Source of the DNA: Vitreoscilla filiformis
GTDB lineage: Bacteria; Pseudomonadota; Gammaproteobacteria; Burkholderiales; Burkholderiaceae_C
Assembly: GCF_002222655.1 (NCBI RefSeq)
Contig: NZ_CP022424.1
Coordinates: 62,001-126,000, forward strand
Length of the DNA: 64,000 nucleotides
Reading direction: 5' to 3'
Shown here: positions 16,249 through 25,139 of the stretch, in pieces
How the letters are laid out: each line of letters opens with the position of its first letter
How positions within the stretch are numbered: the stretch's first letter is position 1
Program-made: the position numbers and the translations under genes
The notes under the pieces: generated by a model
The model's input: only the letters and a program-made list of their open reading frames with translations
What the model was told of the DNA's origin: nothing
Databases searched by the model: none

Positions 16249-17097
16249 TCAGGCGGGCAGCCACCACACGCGGCCATCGGCGCTGTGGTGGCGCAAGGGG
16301 TGGCCGAAAGCGGTGCTCAGGGCTTCTTCCGTCATCACTGCCGCGACGGGGCCGGCCAGCGTCAGCCCATCCGGGTGCAGCAGCAGGGCATGGGTGGCCA
16401 CGCGCTGCGCCAAACTCAGGTCATGCACCGACATCAACAGCGCCCGGCGTCGCACCCGGCATTCGGTTGCCAACAGAATGAGCATGCGCGCTTGCTGGGC
16501 CAGATCGAGGTGGGCCAGTGGTTCGTCGAGCAGGGCCAGGGGCGGGTCTTGCGTCAGCAGCGTGGCCAGGGCGACGCGGGCGCGCTCGCCGCCGGACAGC
16601 GTACACACGTCCCGCTGCGCCAGATGCGCCAGGCCGACGCGCTCCAGCGCCACATGGGCCAGCGCATCGTCGGTCACGCCTTCCCAATGCCAGCGGGACA
16701 GGTGCGGGTGCCGGCCCTGCAACACGACATCCAACACTGGCGTGGCAAACGCATCGTGAACCGTTTGCGGCGCGTAGCCGCGCAGGCACGCCAGTTCGGC
16801 CAAAGACCAGTCGGCCAAAGCCACCCCGGCAATGCGCACTTCACCCGCCGCCGGGGGGCGTGCGCCGGCCAGGGTGTTCAGTAACTGGGTTTTGCCCACG
16901 CCATTGGGGCCCAGCACACACCAAAACTCCCCCGGTCGTACCGACAAGGACAGATCCCGCACCAACACCCGGCCCGCTTCGCCTTGACCGACGCGCACCT
17001 GCAAATCCCGCGTTTCCAGCAGAGGCGACAGGCTCGGCGCCTGCGGGCGTGGCACGCTGCCCGCCAGCCAATACCGCAGGCGTTGGGCCAAGCTCAT
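16249..17097 (-). CDS. btuD: Corrinoid ABC transporter ATP-binding protein
   Basis: 282 residues. ABC ATPase with Walker A LGPNGVGKTQLL, signature LSGGERARVALATLL, Walker B LALLDEPLAHLD and switch histidine MSVHDLSLA. The start overlaps the btuC stop by 4 nt. It powers B12 import with BtuC; the neighbouring TonB and BtuB supply outer-membrane uptake. No btuF binding-protein gene lies in this operon. Confidence 0.9.
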   Translation of the reverse strand: MSLAQRLRYWLAGSVPRPQAPSLSPLLETRDLQVRVGQGEAGRVLVRDLSLSVRPGEFWCVLGPNGVGKTQLLNTLAGARPPAAGEVRIAGVALADWSLAELACLRGYAPQTVHDAFATPVLDVVLQGRHPHLSRWHWEGVTDDALAHVALERVGLAHLAQRDVCTLSGGERARVALATLLTQDPPLALLDEPLAHLDLAQQARMLILLATECRVRRRALLMSVHDLSLAQRVATHALLLHPDGLTLAGPVAAVMTEEALSTAFGHPLRHHSADGRVWWLPA

Positions 17098-18134
17098 GCG
17101 CGGCTCCGGGCGCGTTGGGTCAACAGTGCGATGAACGTCGGCGCACCCACCAGCGCGGTGATGGCGCCCACCGGCAACTGAACCGGGGCCAGGAGGGTGC
17201 GTGCCAGCGTGTCCGCCGCGAGCAGGAACAGGCCGCCTGTCAGGGCGCAGGCCGGCAGAAGGAGGCGCTGATCGTTGCCCAGGGCCAAGCGCAGCGCGTG
17301 CGGCACCACCAGGCCGACGAACCCCACCGTGCCCGCCGTGGCCACGGCCAGCGACGCCGCTGCCGAAGCCGCCAGAAACAACATCGCCCGCACCCCGGCC
17401 ACCGGCACGCCCAGCATTTGCGCCGGGCCCGGGCCGCGCAGCAACAGGTTCAATTCGCGCCCGAAGGGCCACAGCAGCAGGCACAGCAGCGGCGCGGCGA
17501 TCAAAGCCGGCCACGGCGAGACGCTGCCGGACAAGTCGCCCAGCATCCAGAACAACATACCGCGCAGCCGTTCCGCTGGGCTCAGGGTGAGGATCAAACT
17601 GATGCCGGCGCCGCACAACGCCGAGAGCATCACCCCGGTGAGCAGCAGGCGCGGGGAGCTGTCTTGGCTGCTGACGGCGTCCAGCCGCCCCAGGTCATGC
17701 CGGGCCAGGCCAAACACCAGCAGCACCGCGCCCAGGGCCCCGAGGAAGGCGCCCGCGTGAATCGCCAACAACCCGCCGCCCAGGGCGATGACACTCAACG
17801 CCCCCAGCGCCGACCCCCCCGACAGGCCCAGCACATACGGGTCGGCCAACGGGTTGCGCAGCAAAATTTGCATCAACGCGCCGGCCAAGGCCAGCAGCGC
17901 ACCCGTGCCAACGGCGGCCAGCGCACGCGGTAAACGCAGGGTGTGGAGGATGTCGGCGCCCAGGCTGTCATCGGGCCAGAGCAGCAGACGGGGCACGTCG
18001 GCCAGCGCCGGTTCAGCACTGCCGCAACCCAGCGCGATGGCCAGGGTGAGCAGCAGCCCACCCGCCAACAGGGGCAGCACCCAGGGGCGCCGCTGGGTCG
18101 CTCGAAGGGGAACGGACACGGTTTCAGTGTTCAC
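17094..18134 (-). CDS. btuC: Corrinoid ABC transporter permease (FecCD family)
   Basis: 346 residues, about ten membrane segments. FecCD/BtuC family features are LRLPRALAAVGTGALLALAGALMQ, RNPLADPYVLGLSGGSALGA, GTVGFVGLVVPHALRLALGND and PVQLPVGAITALVGAPTFIALL. The operon context (riboswitch, BtuB, TonB, cobO, cobT) makes B12 the likely substrate rather than an iron chelate. Confidence 0.9.
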   Translation of the reverse strand: MNTETVSVPLRATQRRPWVLPLLAGGLLLTLAIALGCGSAEPALADVPRLLLWPDDSLGADILHTLRLPRALAAVGTGALLALAGALMQILLRNPLADPYVLGLSGGSALGALSVIALGGGLLAIHAGAFLGALGAVLLVFGLARHDLGRLDAVSSQDSSPRLLLTGVMLSALCGAGISLILTLSPAERLRGMLFWMLGDLSGSVSPWPALIAAPLLCLLLWPFGRELNLLLRGPGPAQMLGVPVAGVRAMLFLAASAAASLAVATAGTVGFVGLVVPHALRLALGNDQRLLLPACALTGGLFLLAADTLARTLLAPVQLPVGAITALVGAPTFIALLTQRARSRA

Positions 18135-18160
18135 ACAAACCTTTTGTGAGCGAAAACAGG

Positions 18161-18997
18161 TCAGGGCGTGGTGGCGTCGGCCACCGCCGTGGCCTGGGTT
18201 TGGGGCGCGGCGCTGTCGAGACGGAAATGAATCGCCACCGTCACCACGCCCGGCACGGCTTGCCCGTCGCGCAGGGCCGGCGTGAAGCGCCAGGATTTGA
18301 CAGCATCACGCGCCGTCTGATCCAACACCATGTGGCCCGTGCGCCGCGCCCAACGCACCGCGAGGACGTGCCCCCGCTCGTCCAGCTCCACCGTCAGGCC
18401 GACGGTGCCTTCCAACCCGTCTTCGCGGGCGGTGGGGGGGTAACTGGGCAAACGGTTGTCGGGCAGACCGCGTGGGCTGCGGGTTTCACCCCCTCGGGCG
18501 CCCACTGGCGCGCTGGGCAAGTGGGGGGGGTTGGGAGAAAGCGCCGCGTGGTGAGCCGCGTCGGCGGCCCCCAGGCCGGGTACGCTGGGCGGCTCCAAGC
18601 TGGGCAGCGGCGGTGTGGGGGCCGCTGCACCCGCGTGGGTCGGCAGGCGGGCGAAGGTGGTTTCCGCTCGCACCCCGGGGGCTTCCACCGCCGAGGCCGC
18701 CACCGCCGCCAGGGGCAAGGGTTCGGGCCGTTCGGGGCGGCGTTCGGGCAGAGCCGGCGCGGGCGGCGTCGGGGTGAGGCTGGGCGCGGGTGGCGCAGGG
18801 GGCGTCAGCACATACAGCACGGCCTGCGTCGAAGTCGGCGGGGGGGCCGCCATCCGGGCTGCGGGTTGGGGTGTCCCACTGGCGGCTTGCCAAGCCAGGG
18901 CCAGCACCGCGCCGTGAGCCAGGAGCACGCCCAGCCCGGCCACCCAGCGTTCAGGCGAACCTGTCGAGGTGGTGTGCGGGCCGAGTGAGAAGAGCAT
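18161..18997 (-). CDS. tonB: TonB-family energy transducer
   Basis: 278 residues. One membrane anchor near residues 18-36 (WVAGLGVLLAHGAVLALAW), a long Pro/Ala-rich spacer about 45-185, and a C-terminal TonB domain (GLEGTVGLTVELDERGHVL, SWRFTPALRDGQAVPG). It transmits inner-membrane energy to the outer-membrane receptor encoded directly upstream (btuB, 21-nt gap), so it is probably a dedicated TonB. No exbB or exbD is adjacent. Confidence 0.88.
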   Translation of the reverse strand: MLFSLGPHTTSTGSPERWVAGLGVLLAHGAVLALAWQAASGTPQPAARMAAPPPTSTQAVLYVLTPPAPPAPSLTPTPPAPALPERRPERPEPLPLAAVAASAVEAPGVRAETTFARLPTHAGAAAPTPPLPSLEPPSVPGLGAADAAHHAALSPNPPHLPSAPVGARGGETRSPRGLPDNRLPSYPPTAREDGLEGTVGLTVELDERGHVLAVRWARRTGHMVLDQTARDAVKSWRFTPALRDGQAVPGVVTVAIHFRLDSAAPQTQATAVADATTP

Positions 18998-19018
18998 GGC
19001 GCGGCGTGGTCAAGCGGG

Positions 19019-20854
19019 TTAGAGCGCGGGCGTCCAGCGCAGGGTGATTTGCGCTTGGCGGCCCGGCGTGGTGTAACCCATGACTTGGGTGTAATCCTTG
19101 TCCGTCACGTTGTTGATGCGGCCTTCCAGCGCCCAGTCTGGGGTGATTTGCCAGCTCCCGAACAGCGCGAACAGCGTGTAACCCCCCATGCGCGAGCTGG
19201 CGGTTTCCGTGGTCGAGTCGAAGCGGTGGCCGACGTAACTCACGTCCGTGCCCAAGCTGAACGAACCGAGCGTGTGCGTCAGATGCAAACCTGCGAACTG
19301 TCGGGCACGGCGTTGCAGCAAGAAATCCGTATCAGCGTTTTCGGGCCGCTGCACCGTCAGGTTGAATCGGGCGCGTGTGGCGCTGCCCAACGGGCCGCCA
19401 GCGCTCAAATTCACCCCTTGGTTGCGTGCTTCACCGACGTTGACCGGCATCCAATTCCCCGAGGGCTGGGCTTGCCAAGCAATCAAGTTGGTGATGTTCG
19501 ACCGAAACAGCGTGGCGCCCAGATCAAGCCCGCCCAACTTCCAATCGCTGCCCCATTCGACGTTGCGGGCCTTCTCCGGCTGCAAACTCGGATTGCCGCC
19601 CCAGGGGTAATACAGATCGTTGAATGTCGGCGCTTTGAACGCGGTGCCCAGGGCAGCCCGCAGGCGCCACGAGGGCATCACCTGCCAAGCGGCGGCCAAC
19701 TGGCCGGTGGTGTGGGCATCGAATTGCGAGTTGTCGTCGCGGCGCACGTCGGCTTGCAGGCTCAGATCGCCATAGTTCGCTCGCCAACCGAGCATCACGG
19801 CCCGGATGTGGCGATCGGTGGCGCTGTAGTCGGTGGTGCTGTCCACCGACTGCTTGAGCCATTCCAGCCCCGCGATGAGCTGGTGCGAGTCACCCACGTT
19901 CAGGCGGTTGATCCAACTGGCTTGATCCTGCACCGTGTCGAACTTCGAGACGCTGGCCGTGTGGTTGCTGGAGCGATCCCAAGCCCGTGCGATGCGCAGC
20001 TCCGAATTCAACCCGGCCACCAGCGGCCCACGCCAGTGGGCGGCCACCGTCTGCGCACGGGAGTGGATGACGTCATCGGCGTCACTGCGGCTGTCGTAGT
20101 GGTGTTCGCCCAGACTGCTGAACACCTGCACGCCCACTTGGTGCCCGCCGCCCAGATGTTGGGTCAGTTTGAGGCTGCCACTGGTGCTGTCAAAACCATC
20201 TTGATCGGGGTTGTGGCCCCGAGCATCGGCGGTGGTGGCATCGATGCTGTCGGTGTGCAGGCGGCTGGCACCCACCGCGATGTCGGTGTTCCCGTGGCGG
20301 GCAGCGTAGCTGGCGCTGGCTTGGCGTGTGCCTTGGCTGCCGGTGGTCAGGGCCACACTCACCCCGGGTGAGCGCTGGGCGCTCTTCGTGAAAATTTGGA
20401 TCACACCGCCGATGGCGTCCGAGCCATAGAGGCTGCTGGCACTGCCTGGCAGCACTTCAATGCGCTCGATCAGGGACAGTGGCAGCGCTTCCAGCGTCGG
20501 TTGGCCGTTGGTGGCCGAACCGAGGCGCACCCCATCGACCAACAGCACCGTGTGGTTGGCATTGCTGCCCCGAATGAACACGCTGCTGGTGGTGCCCATG
20601 CCGCCGGTGCTGGTGGACTCGACCAGGCCAAAACTCCGCAGTACATCGGACACCGTGCTGACACCGGCTTGGCGGATGTCCTGCGCGGTGATCACTTGCA
20701 CGGGGCGCACGGCGGCGGTCACTGCTTGCGGGCTGCGGCTGGCGGTGACGACGTAGTCGGTGGAATCGGTGGAGGTTTGGGCCAGGGCGAACGCCGGTGC
20801 GTTCAACAACAAGACCAGCGCCAAGCGCGGGCGCTTCGAGGAGAAAACAGACAT
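19019..20854 (-). CDS. btuB: TonB-dependent vitamin B12 receptor
   Basis: 611 residues from the chosen ATG. Signal peptide (SSKRPRLALVLLLNAPAFALA), TonB box region TDYVVTASR, plug domain (GVSTVSDVLRSFGLVES, VFIRGSNANHTVLLVDGVRL, IERIEVLPGSASSLYGSDAIGGVIQ read in parts), then a 22-strand-type barrel ending ITLRWTPAL. The last aromatic-containing strand fits outer-membrane insertion. An in-frame ATG 15 nt further upstream is also possible; neither has a strong ribosome binding site. Riboswitch 2 lies just upstream and supports B12 as ligand. Confidence 0.92.
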   Translation of the reverse strand: MSVFSSKRPRLALVLLLNAPAFALAQTSTDSTDYVVTASRSPQAVTAAVRPVQVITAQDIRQAGVSTVSDVLRSFGLVESTSTGGMGTTSSVFIRGSNANHTVLLVDGVRLGSATNGQPTLEALPLSLIERIEVLPGSASSLYGSDAIGGVIQIFTKSAQRSPGVSVALTTGSQGTRQASASYAARHGNTDIAVGASRLHTDSIDATTADARGHNPDQDGFDSTSGSLKLTQHLGGGHQVGVQVFSSLGEHHYDSRSDADDVIHSRAQTVAAHWRGPLVAGLNSELRIARAWDRSSNHTASVSKFDTVQDQASWINRLNVGDSHQLIAGLEWLKQSVDSTTDYSATDRHIRAVMLGWRANYGDLSLQADVRRDDNSQFDAHTTGQLAAAWQVMPSWRLRAALGTAFKAPTFNDLYYPWGGNPSLQPEKARNVEWGSDWKLGGLDLGATLFRSNITNLIAWQAQPSGNWMPVNVGEARNQGVNLSAGGPLGSATRARFNLTVQRPENADTDFLLQRRARQFAGLHLTHTLGSFSLGTDVSYVGHRFDSTTETASSRMGGYTLFALFGSWQITPDWALEGRINNVTDKDYTQVMGYTTPGRQAQITLRWTPAL

Positions 20855-20949
20855 GGGGACAACAAGCATCGATCGGTGCGGTGCCTGCTTCCCCGCAGGC
20901 AACTGCTCAACGGTGCGCCCTTCAGCGGAAGGCGACACACCCCGTTGTT

Positions 20950-21130
20950 GGCCGGTATCCGGGCTGGCGGGGCACTTCGTGCGGCCTTCCCGCAGGCATC
21001 ACGCCCACAGTGACCGAAGAGGCACGAAGGAGAAAACCGCAAGGTTTTCAACCGCTGACCGTTGCGGGGGCAGCGCAGGCTGGGCGGACTCCGGTGGAGT
21101 GAACCTTCCTGCTTCCCGTTTACCCCAAGC
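20950..21130 (-). ncRNA. Cobalamin riboswitch 2
   Basis: Read on the minus strand it shows GGGAAGCAGGAAGGTTCACT upstream, the core GCTGCCCCCGCAACGGTCAG, and the 3' element GCCCGGATACCGGCC. These are the conserved parts of a cobalamin riboswitch. It lies about 95 nt upstream of the btuB start, on the same strand, and so should regulate btuB-tonB-btuC-btuD-cobO-cobT. The surrounding 20855-21184 region holds no gene. Confidence 0.92.
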
Positions 21131-21184
21131 CCTGACGATGCAGAGGCCCAGGCACCAACGGCCCGCATGGTAGCACCTGGGTTT

Positions 21185-22219
21185 TCACGCAGGCTGACAG
21201 GCCCCTACGCTCGGCAGCGTGTGCAAATACCGGGTGAACCACGCCACCACCGCGTCTTCGGTGCAATGCTGCTGCACAAAACGCAAACCATTGGCGCCCA
21301 AGCGTTGGGCCAATGCGGGTTGGTTCCACAGCCGTTCGATGGCTTGGGCCATGTGGACATCGTCCTCCGGCGGACACAACAAAGCGGTGTAGTTGCGCTG
21401 TGCGTAGTCGTGCAGCCCCACCGAGTCGGTACACACCATCGCTTTGCTGTGGTGCATCGCCGACACCGCCGTGACATGGCCGCAAGGCACCTGCGCATGG
21501 GCCAGCGGCAGCACCATGAAGCGGCTTTGGCGCAAGATGCGCTGGGCTTCGGCCAGTGGAATGTGGGTGCGAAGGGTGACGTTGGCAGGGATTTCCAGCC
21601 CAGCGACGTTTTCCGGGTTGACCACAGCCGTCAGCGGGATGTGGGGCAACCGTTTCATGGCGCGGAACAGCGTCGCGTAATCCCGCCCTTGGCTGCCCAG
21701 CGCACAGATGTACGGGGGCGCTGCCGGCGAGGGGTCGGCGGCGGGGGCCTCCTGGGGCGGACGCACGCCCCAAGGCAGCATCTCAAAACGCTCCGCAGGC
21801 AGGTGCAGGTGTTGCGCGTACAAAGACTTTTCGAGGGTGGAGAACACCACGTAGCGGTGCGCCCGGGGCAACATCCAGCGGGCCAAGCGGCGCTGCCAGC
21901 CTTGAGGCAGGTGGGTGTAATTGAAGGAGTACACCAAGATGGGTACATGTCGGCACAGCAGCGCCGAGGCCAAGCACAGGTAAGTTCCGATGCGCGGCCC
22001 GTGCGCCACCAGCAATGCGTTGCCTTGCGGCACTTGCCGGGCATGCCACGCTGCCCGGAACGCCGCCACCAAACCGCGCAGCGCGGCGGGCCGCACCGCC
22101 TGCCCCAGCAAGCTGTGATGCACCCATTGGAAATGCCGACTCTCGAAACGCCGTGCCAACCAGTTCCAATGTGGATCCAGCTCACTGACGTTGATCACAG
22201 TCCTCACGCTCTCGGTCAA
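21185..22219 (-). CDS. Glycosyltransferase, GT-B/group 1-like
   Basis: 344 residues starting at a TTG preceded by GGAG 11 nt upstream. The architecture suits a GT4-type enzyme: an N-terminal Rossmann half with AHGPRIGTYLCLASAL and a C-terminal half with ALGSQGRDYATLFRA (donor-binding turn), LPLAHAQVPCGHVTAVSAMHHSKAMVCT and YTALLCPPEDDVHMAQAIERLW, the usual E-x7-E-like region replaced by this variant. The acceptor is unknown. It follows the response regulator by 38 nt and may share its transcript. Confidence 0.75.
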   Translation of the reverse strand: MTESVRTVINVSELDPHWNWLARRFESRHFQWVHHSLLGQAVRPAALRGLVAAFRAAWHARQVPQGNALLVAHGPRIGTYLCLASALLCRHVPILVYSFNYTHLPQGWQRRLARWMLPRAHRYVVFSTLEKSLYAQHLHLPAERFEMLPWGVRPPQEAPAADPSPAAPPYICALGSQGRDYATLFRAMKRLPHIPLTAVVNPENVAGLEIPANVTLRTHIPLAEAQRILRQSRFMVLPLAHAQVPCGHVTAVSAMHHSKAMVCTDSVGLHDYAQRNYTALLCPPEDDVHMAQAIERLWNQPALAQRLGANGLRFVQQHCTEDAVVAWFTRYLHTLPSVGACQPA

Positions 22220-22257
22220 CCTTCATTCTCCAGGGGGCAGCCCGGCGCGATCCTAGC

Positions 22258-23331
22258 TCAATGGCGTCGGAAAAAACTCTTGATCGACATCAGGCGCTGT
22301 CCCAACCGGCTACCGAGTTCGGTCGAGTCGCGGGGGGTTTGCGGTGTTGACTCCACCACTTGCTGGGTTTTGAGTGCTGCCGGCGTTGCTCGAAAGTGGG
22401 CGGCCTGCTTTTGCGCTGAGTTGATGTACATCAGCAGAACCCCCGGCTTAACAGGCCGAAACAGCACACGAAACACCCGTGCCGTGTTGATGAGATTGAC
22501 CACTGCGCCACTGTCCGCCATGTCCGAAATGACAATCGAAACCACGTGAGGGTGCTCGCGTTTCAGCAAGTGCAAGAAACCGACGTTCGATGCGTTAGCT
22601 CCATCGACCGCCACCACCACCACGGAAACCTCGTGGTCATGCATCAGTTCCAGCGCGTCTTCTGGCGTGGTGGCGCTGAGGGTGCGCACATCGGTGTAGC
22701 CTTCGGCGATGAAAACTTGGTAAGCCTCCAGCGCGTGTTCGATGAACAGCACCCGCGTCCCTTCCACCAAAGTGGCGGGCGATTTGAGCGACAACGGTTG
22801 TGAGGCCGATGGCAGCTCAATCGGTTCGGCTGACGCCGTCACAGCGTGGGACGGTGTGGCCGCCGCCATGTCTGACTGGGCCAAGGCCACTCCCGCATCG
22901 ACCGCTTTGGCCAAGGTGGCTTGCAGTTCCTCGTTCATCCAAGGTTTTTGGAGGTAACGAAACACCTCGCCATCGTTGATGGACGCGATGATGGCCGACA
23001 GATCCGAGTAGCCGGTCAGCAGCAGGCGCACCGTGTGCGGTGAAATGGCTTTGGCTTGGCGCAAGACCTCAATGCCTTCGATTTCGGGCATGCGCTGATC
23101 GCTGACCAAAACGTGGAAATGTTGTTGGCGCAGCAGCGCCAAGGCTTCATGGCCATCGGTGGTCACGGTCACGTCGTAGATCGGACGAAACAAGGCTTGC
23201 ATCGCCCGCAGGATGCGCTCTTCGTCATCGACGAACAGCACCTTCGGGCGCACAGGAGGAGCGTTTTGATTGACGGCCGCTGCGGCTCGCTTCAAGCGAG
23301 CCAGTTCGACCACGCTCAACACCGGTTTCAT
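22258..23331 (-). CDS. Response regulator with two receiver-like domains, no DNA-binding domain
   Basis: 357 residues. First receiver about 28-150, with KVLFVDDEERILRAM, phosphoacceptor Asp78 in VLVSDQRMPEIEG, LLTGYSD and the lysine in LQKPWMN. A second receiver-like domain (about 190-315: TRVLFIEHALEAYQVF, SVVVVAVDGANASN, VLFRPVKPG) lacks the usual acidic pocket and is probably a pseudo-receiver. No HTH, GGDEF or HD-GYP output is present, so it may act by protein contact. The ATG overlaps the stop of the histidine kinase gene. Confidence 0.85.
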   Translation of the reverse strand: MKPVLSVVELARLKRAAAAVNQNAPPVRPKVLFVDDEERILRAMQALFRPIYDVTVTTDGHEALALLRQQHFHVLVSDQRMPEIEGIEVLRQAKAISPHTVRLLLTGYSDLSAIIASINDGEVFRYLQKPWMNEELQATLAKAVDAGVALAQSDMAAATPSHAVTASAEPIELPSASQPLSLKSPATLVEGTRVLFIEHALEAYQVFIAEGYTDVRTLSATTPEDALELMHDHEVSVVVVAVDGANASNVGFLHLLKREHPHVVSIVISDMADSGAVVNLINTARVFRVLFRPVKPGVLLMYINSAQKQAAHFRATPAALKTQQVVESTPQTPRDSTELGSRLGQRLMSIKSFFRRH

Positions 23332-25139
23332 GAGGGCTCCTTCGGCTCAGACTGCAACACCGAATCCACATGTTCGGCCTTCATGCGGGAGGGCAGGTAA
23401 ACCGAGAATTTGCTGCCTACACCCACTGTCGATGCAACATCAATGCGTCCGCCGTGATCGTGGACGATGCGTTGGGCGATGGACAGCCCTAAACCGGTGC
23501 CCTCGCCCACTTTTTTGGTGGTGAAGAACGGGTCGAAGATGCGCGGCAGCACGTTGGCAGGGATGCCGCTGCCGTTGTCCGACACCTCAATCACCACGCC
23601 ATTGCGCACGGCTCGCGTGGCGATGCTGACCTGTCCACCTTGGTCGGCGGTGGCGTGGCAGGCATTGGTGATGAGGTTCAGCAGCACTTGGTTGATCTGC
23701 GAGGGCGCACATTGAACCAACGGCACTTCGCCCAGCGCAGTGCGGATGTCCCGGTGCTTGACCAAGTTGCGGGCAATTTTGAGGGTGCTCTTGACGCCGT
23801 CATTGACGTTGAAGTCCATCACCTTGGCGCGATCCAAGCGGCTGAAGTCCTTCAGGTTGATCACCATGTCGCGGATCTGCTCGATGCCGTGCAAGCCATC
23901 GCTGAGCAGGTTGCGCATCTCGTCGATGGCTTCGCTGTCCTCGAAAGCGGAGGTGATTTCCTGGACTTGCGCAAACTGTGCTTCCAGCGCAGCTTGTTCG
24001 GCCTCCTCGCTGTGAACCAAACGCATCAGTTCGGCGGTTTCATGCACCAACAGCTCCACGTCGGCCATGCGCGTGTGGGCCACTTGCAAGCTGCTGTTGA
24101 TGTACGCCAGTGGGGTGTTGATTTCGTGCGCAATGCCCGCAACCATTTGACCCAGCGAAGCCATTTTTTCGGATTGCACCAACTGCGCCTGAGACTCTTT
24201 GAGGTGAGCGACAGCGTCCGTCAACTCTTGGGTTCGAGCCTGGACGTGCTCCTCCAGCGTTTCATTGGTGCGGGCCAGCGAAGCATTGGCCGCATTGAGC
24301 GCCCGGTGGCTCACCGCCAAACGCCAGCCCAGCGCCCCCAGGCCCAGCAACAGCAAAGCGGCATAACCCGCCAAGATGCTGCGCCAGAGCTGACGCGCTT
24401 GTTCTTCCTGTGCAAAGACATGCTCGAAAGAGCGGGTCAATTGATCCAAGCTGGCCAACGTGGGCGCCTGCTCCATGGCACCCAGAACGCGAGCTTCTTT
24501 GCCCTTTTGATCCAAAACGACACGCGCATGCTCGGTCACCAACCGAGTGGCTTCGCCCAAAGCGTCGGCGTTTTGGGTTGCCGGGGTCAGTGCCTCCAAC
24601 AACGTGAGCAAGGCCGTGCGTTGGGCTTCGTCCGGTGCCAGGTGGTAGCGAAACATCAAGGCCACCAGCTCATGCGCTTGATCGAGCACTGCGGTGGCTT
24701 TGGCAGCATAGGCGGGCTCGCGCAAAGTCATCACAGCCAGCGGCAAGTAGCGCAGCGAGTTTCGCAGCAGGGCGTTTTCGGTTTTGAAATGCTCCACCTG
24801 ATCCAGTTTGATTTGGAAGGCCGCTGCGATGTGGGTCATCGGCTCGGTCAACGCGGCTTGGCCGCTTTCCTGGACGTCGGTGTGCAGGCGCTGCTGGGCC
24901 GTCAGGATCGATTGGCGCAGCGCAGTCAGCGCGTCGTAGTTTTTATCGATGTCGTTGCGGGCACGCAGAACGTTTTGGCCCAACTCGGCATCGTATTGGC
25001 GCAGCTCACGCAGCGTGGCGTTGACGCGCATTTGCAGCCCGTGATCCCCCGTTTGGGTCTTCCAGACCAGCCCGGCCAGTCCCCCCAGCAAAGCGGCGGC
25101 TGCGACAGCCACAGCGGTGGCTTTCATCCACGATTTCAT
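23328..25139 (-). CDS. Membrane sensor histidine kinase
   Basis: 603 residues. Membrane segments at about 7-26 and 255-275 enclose a helical periplasmic sensor domain of about 225 residues. A coiled coil follows (about 280-325), then the H-box EKMASLGQMVAGIAHEINTP with His338, and the HATPase with NLITNACHA, DNGSGIP, FDPFFTTKKVGEGTGLGLSI and VGVGSKFSVYLP. The start overlaps the upstream cytochrome c peroxidase stop and the stop overlaps the response regulator start, so the three genes form a tightly coupled unit. The signal may relate to peroxide or periplasmic redox state (inferred from context). Confidence 0.9.
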   Translation of the reverse strand: MKSWMKATAVAVAAAALLGGLAGLVWKTQTGDHGLQMRVNATLRELRQYDAELGQNVLRARNDIDKNYDALTALRQSILTAQQRLHTDVQESGQAALTEPMTHIAAAFQIKLDQVEHFKTENALLRNSLRYLPLAVMTLREPAYAAKATAVLDQAHELVALMFRYHLAPDEAQRTALLTLLEALTPATQNADALGEATRLVTEHARVVLDQKGKEARVLGAMEQAPTLASLDQLTRSFEHVFAQEEQARQLWRSILAGYAALLLLGLGALGWRLAVSHRALNAANASLARTNETLEEHVQARTQELTDAVAHLKESQAQLVQSEKMASLGQMVAGIAHEINTPLAYINSSLQVAHTRMADVELLVHETAELMRLVHSEEAEQAALEAQFAQVQEITSAFEDSEAIDEMRNLLSDGLHGIEQIRDMVINLKDFSRLDRAKVMDFNVNDGVKSTLKIARNLVKHRDIRTALGEVPLVQCAPSQINQVLLNLITNACHATADQGGQVSIATRAVRNGVVIEVSDNGSGIPANVLPRIFDPFFTTKKVGEGTGLGLSIAQRIVHDHGGRIDVASTVGVGSKFSVYLPSRMKAEHVDSVLQSEPKEPS

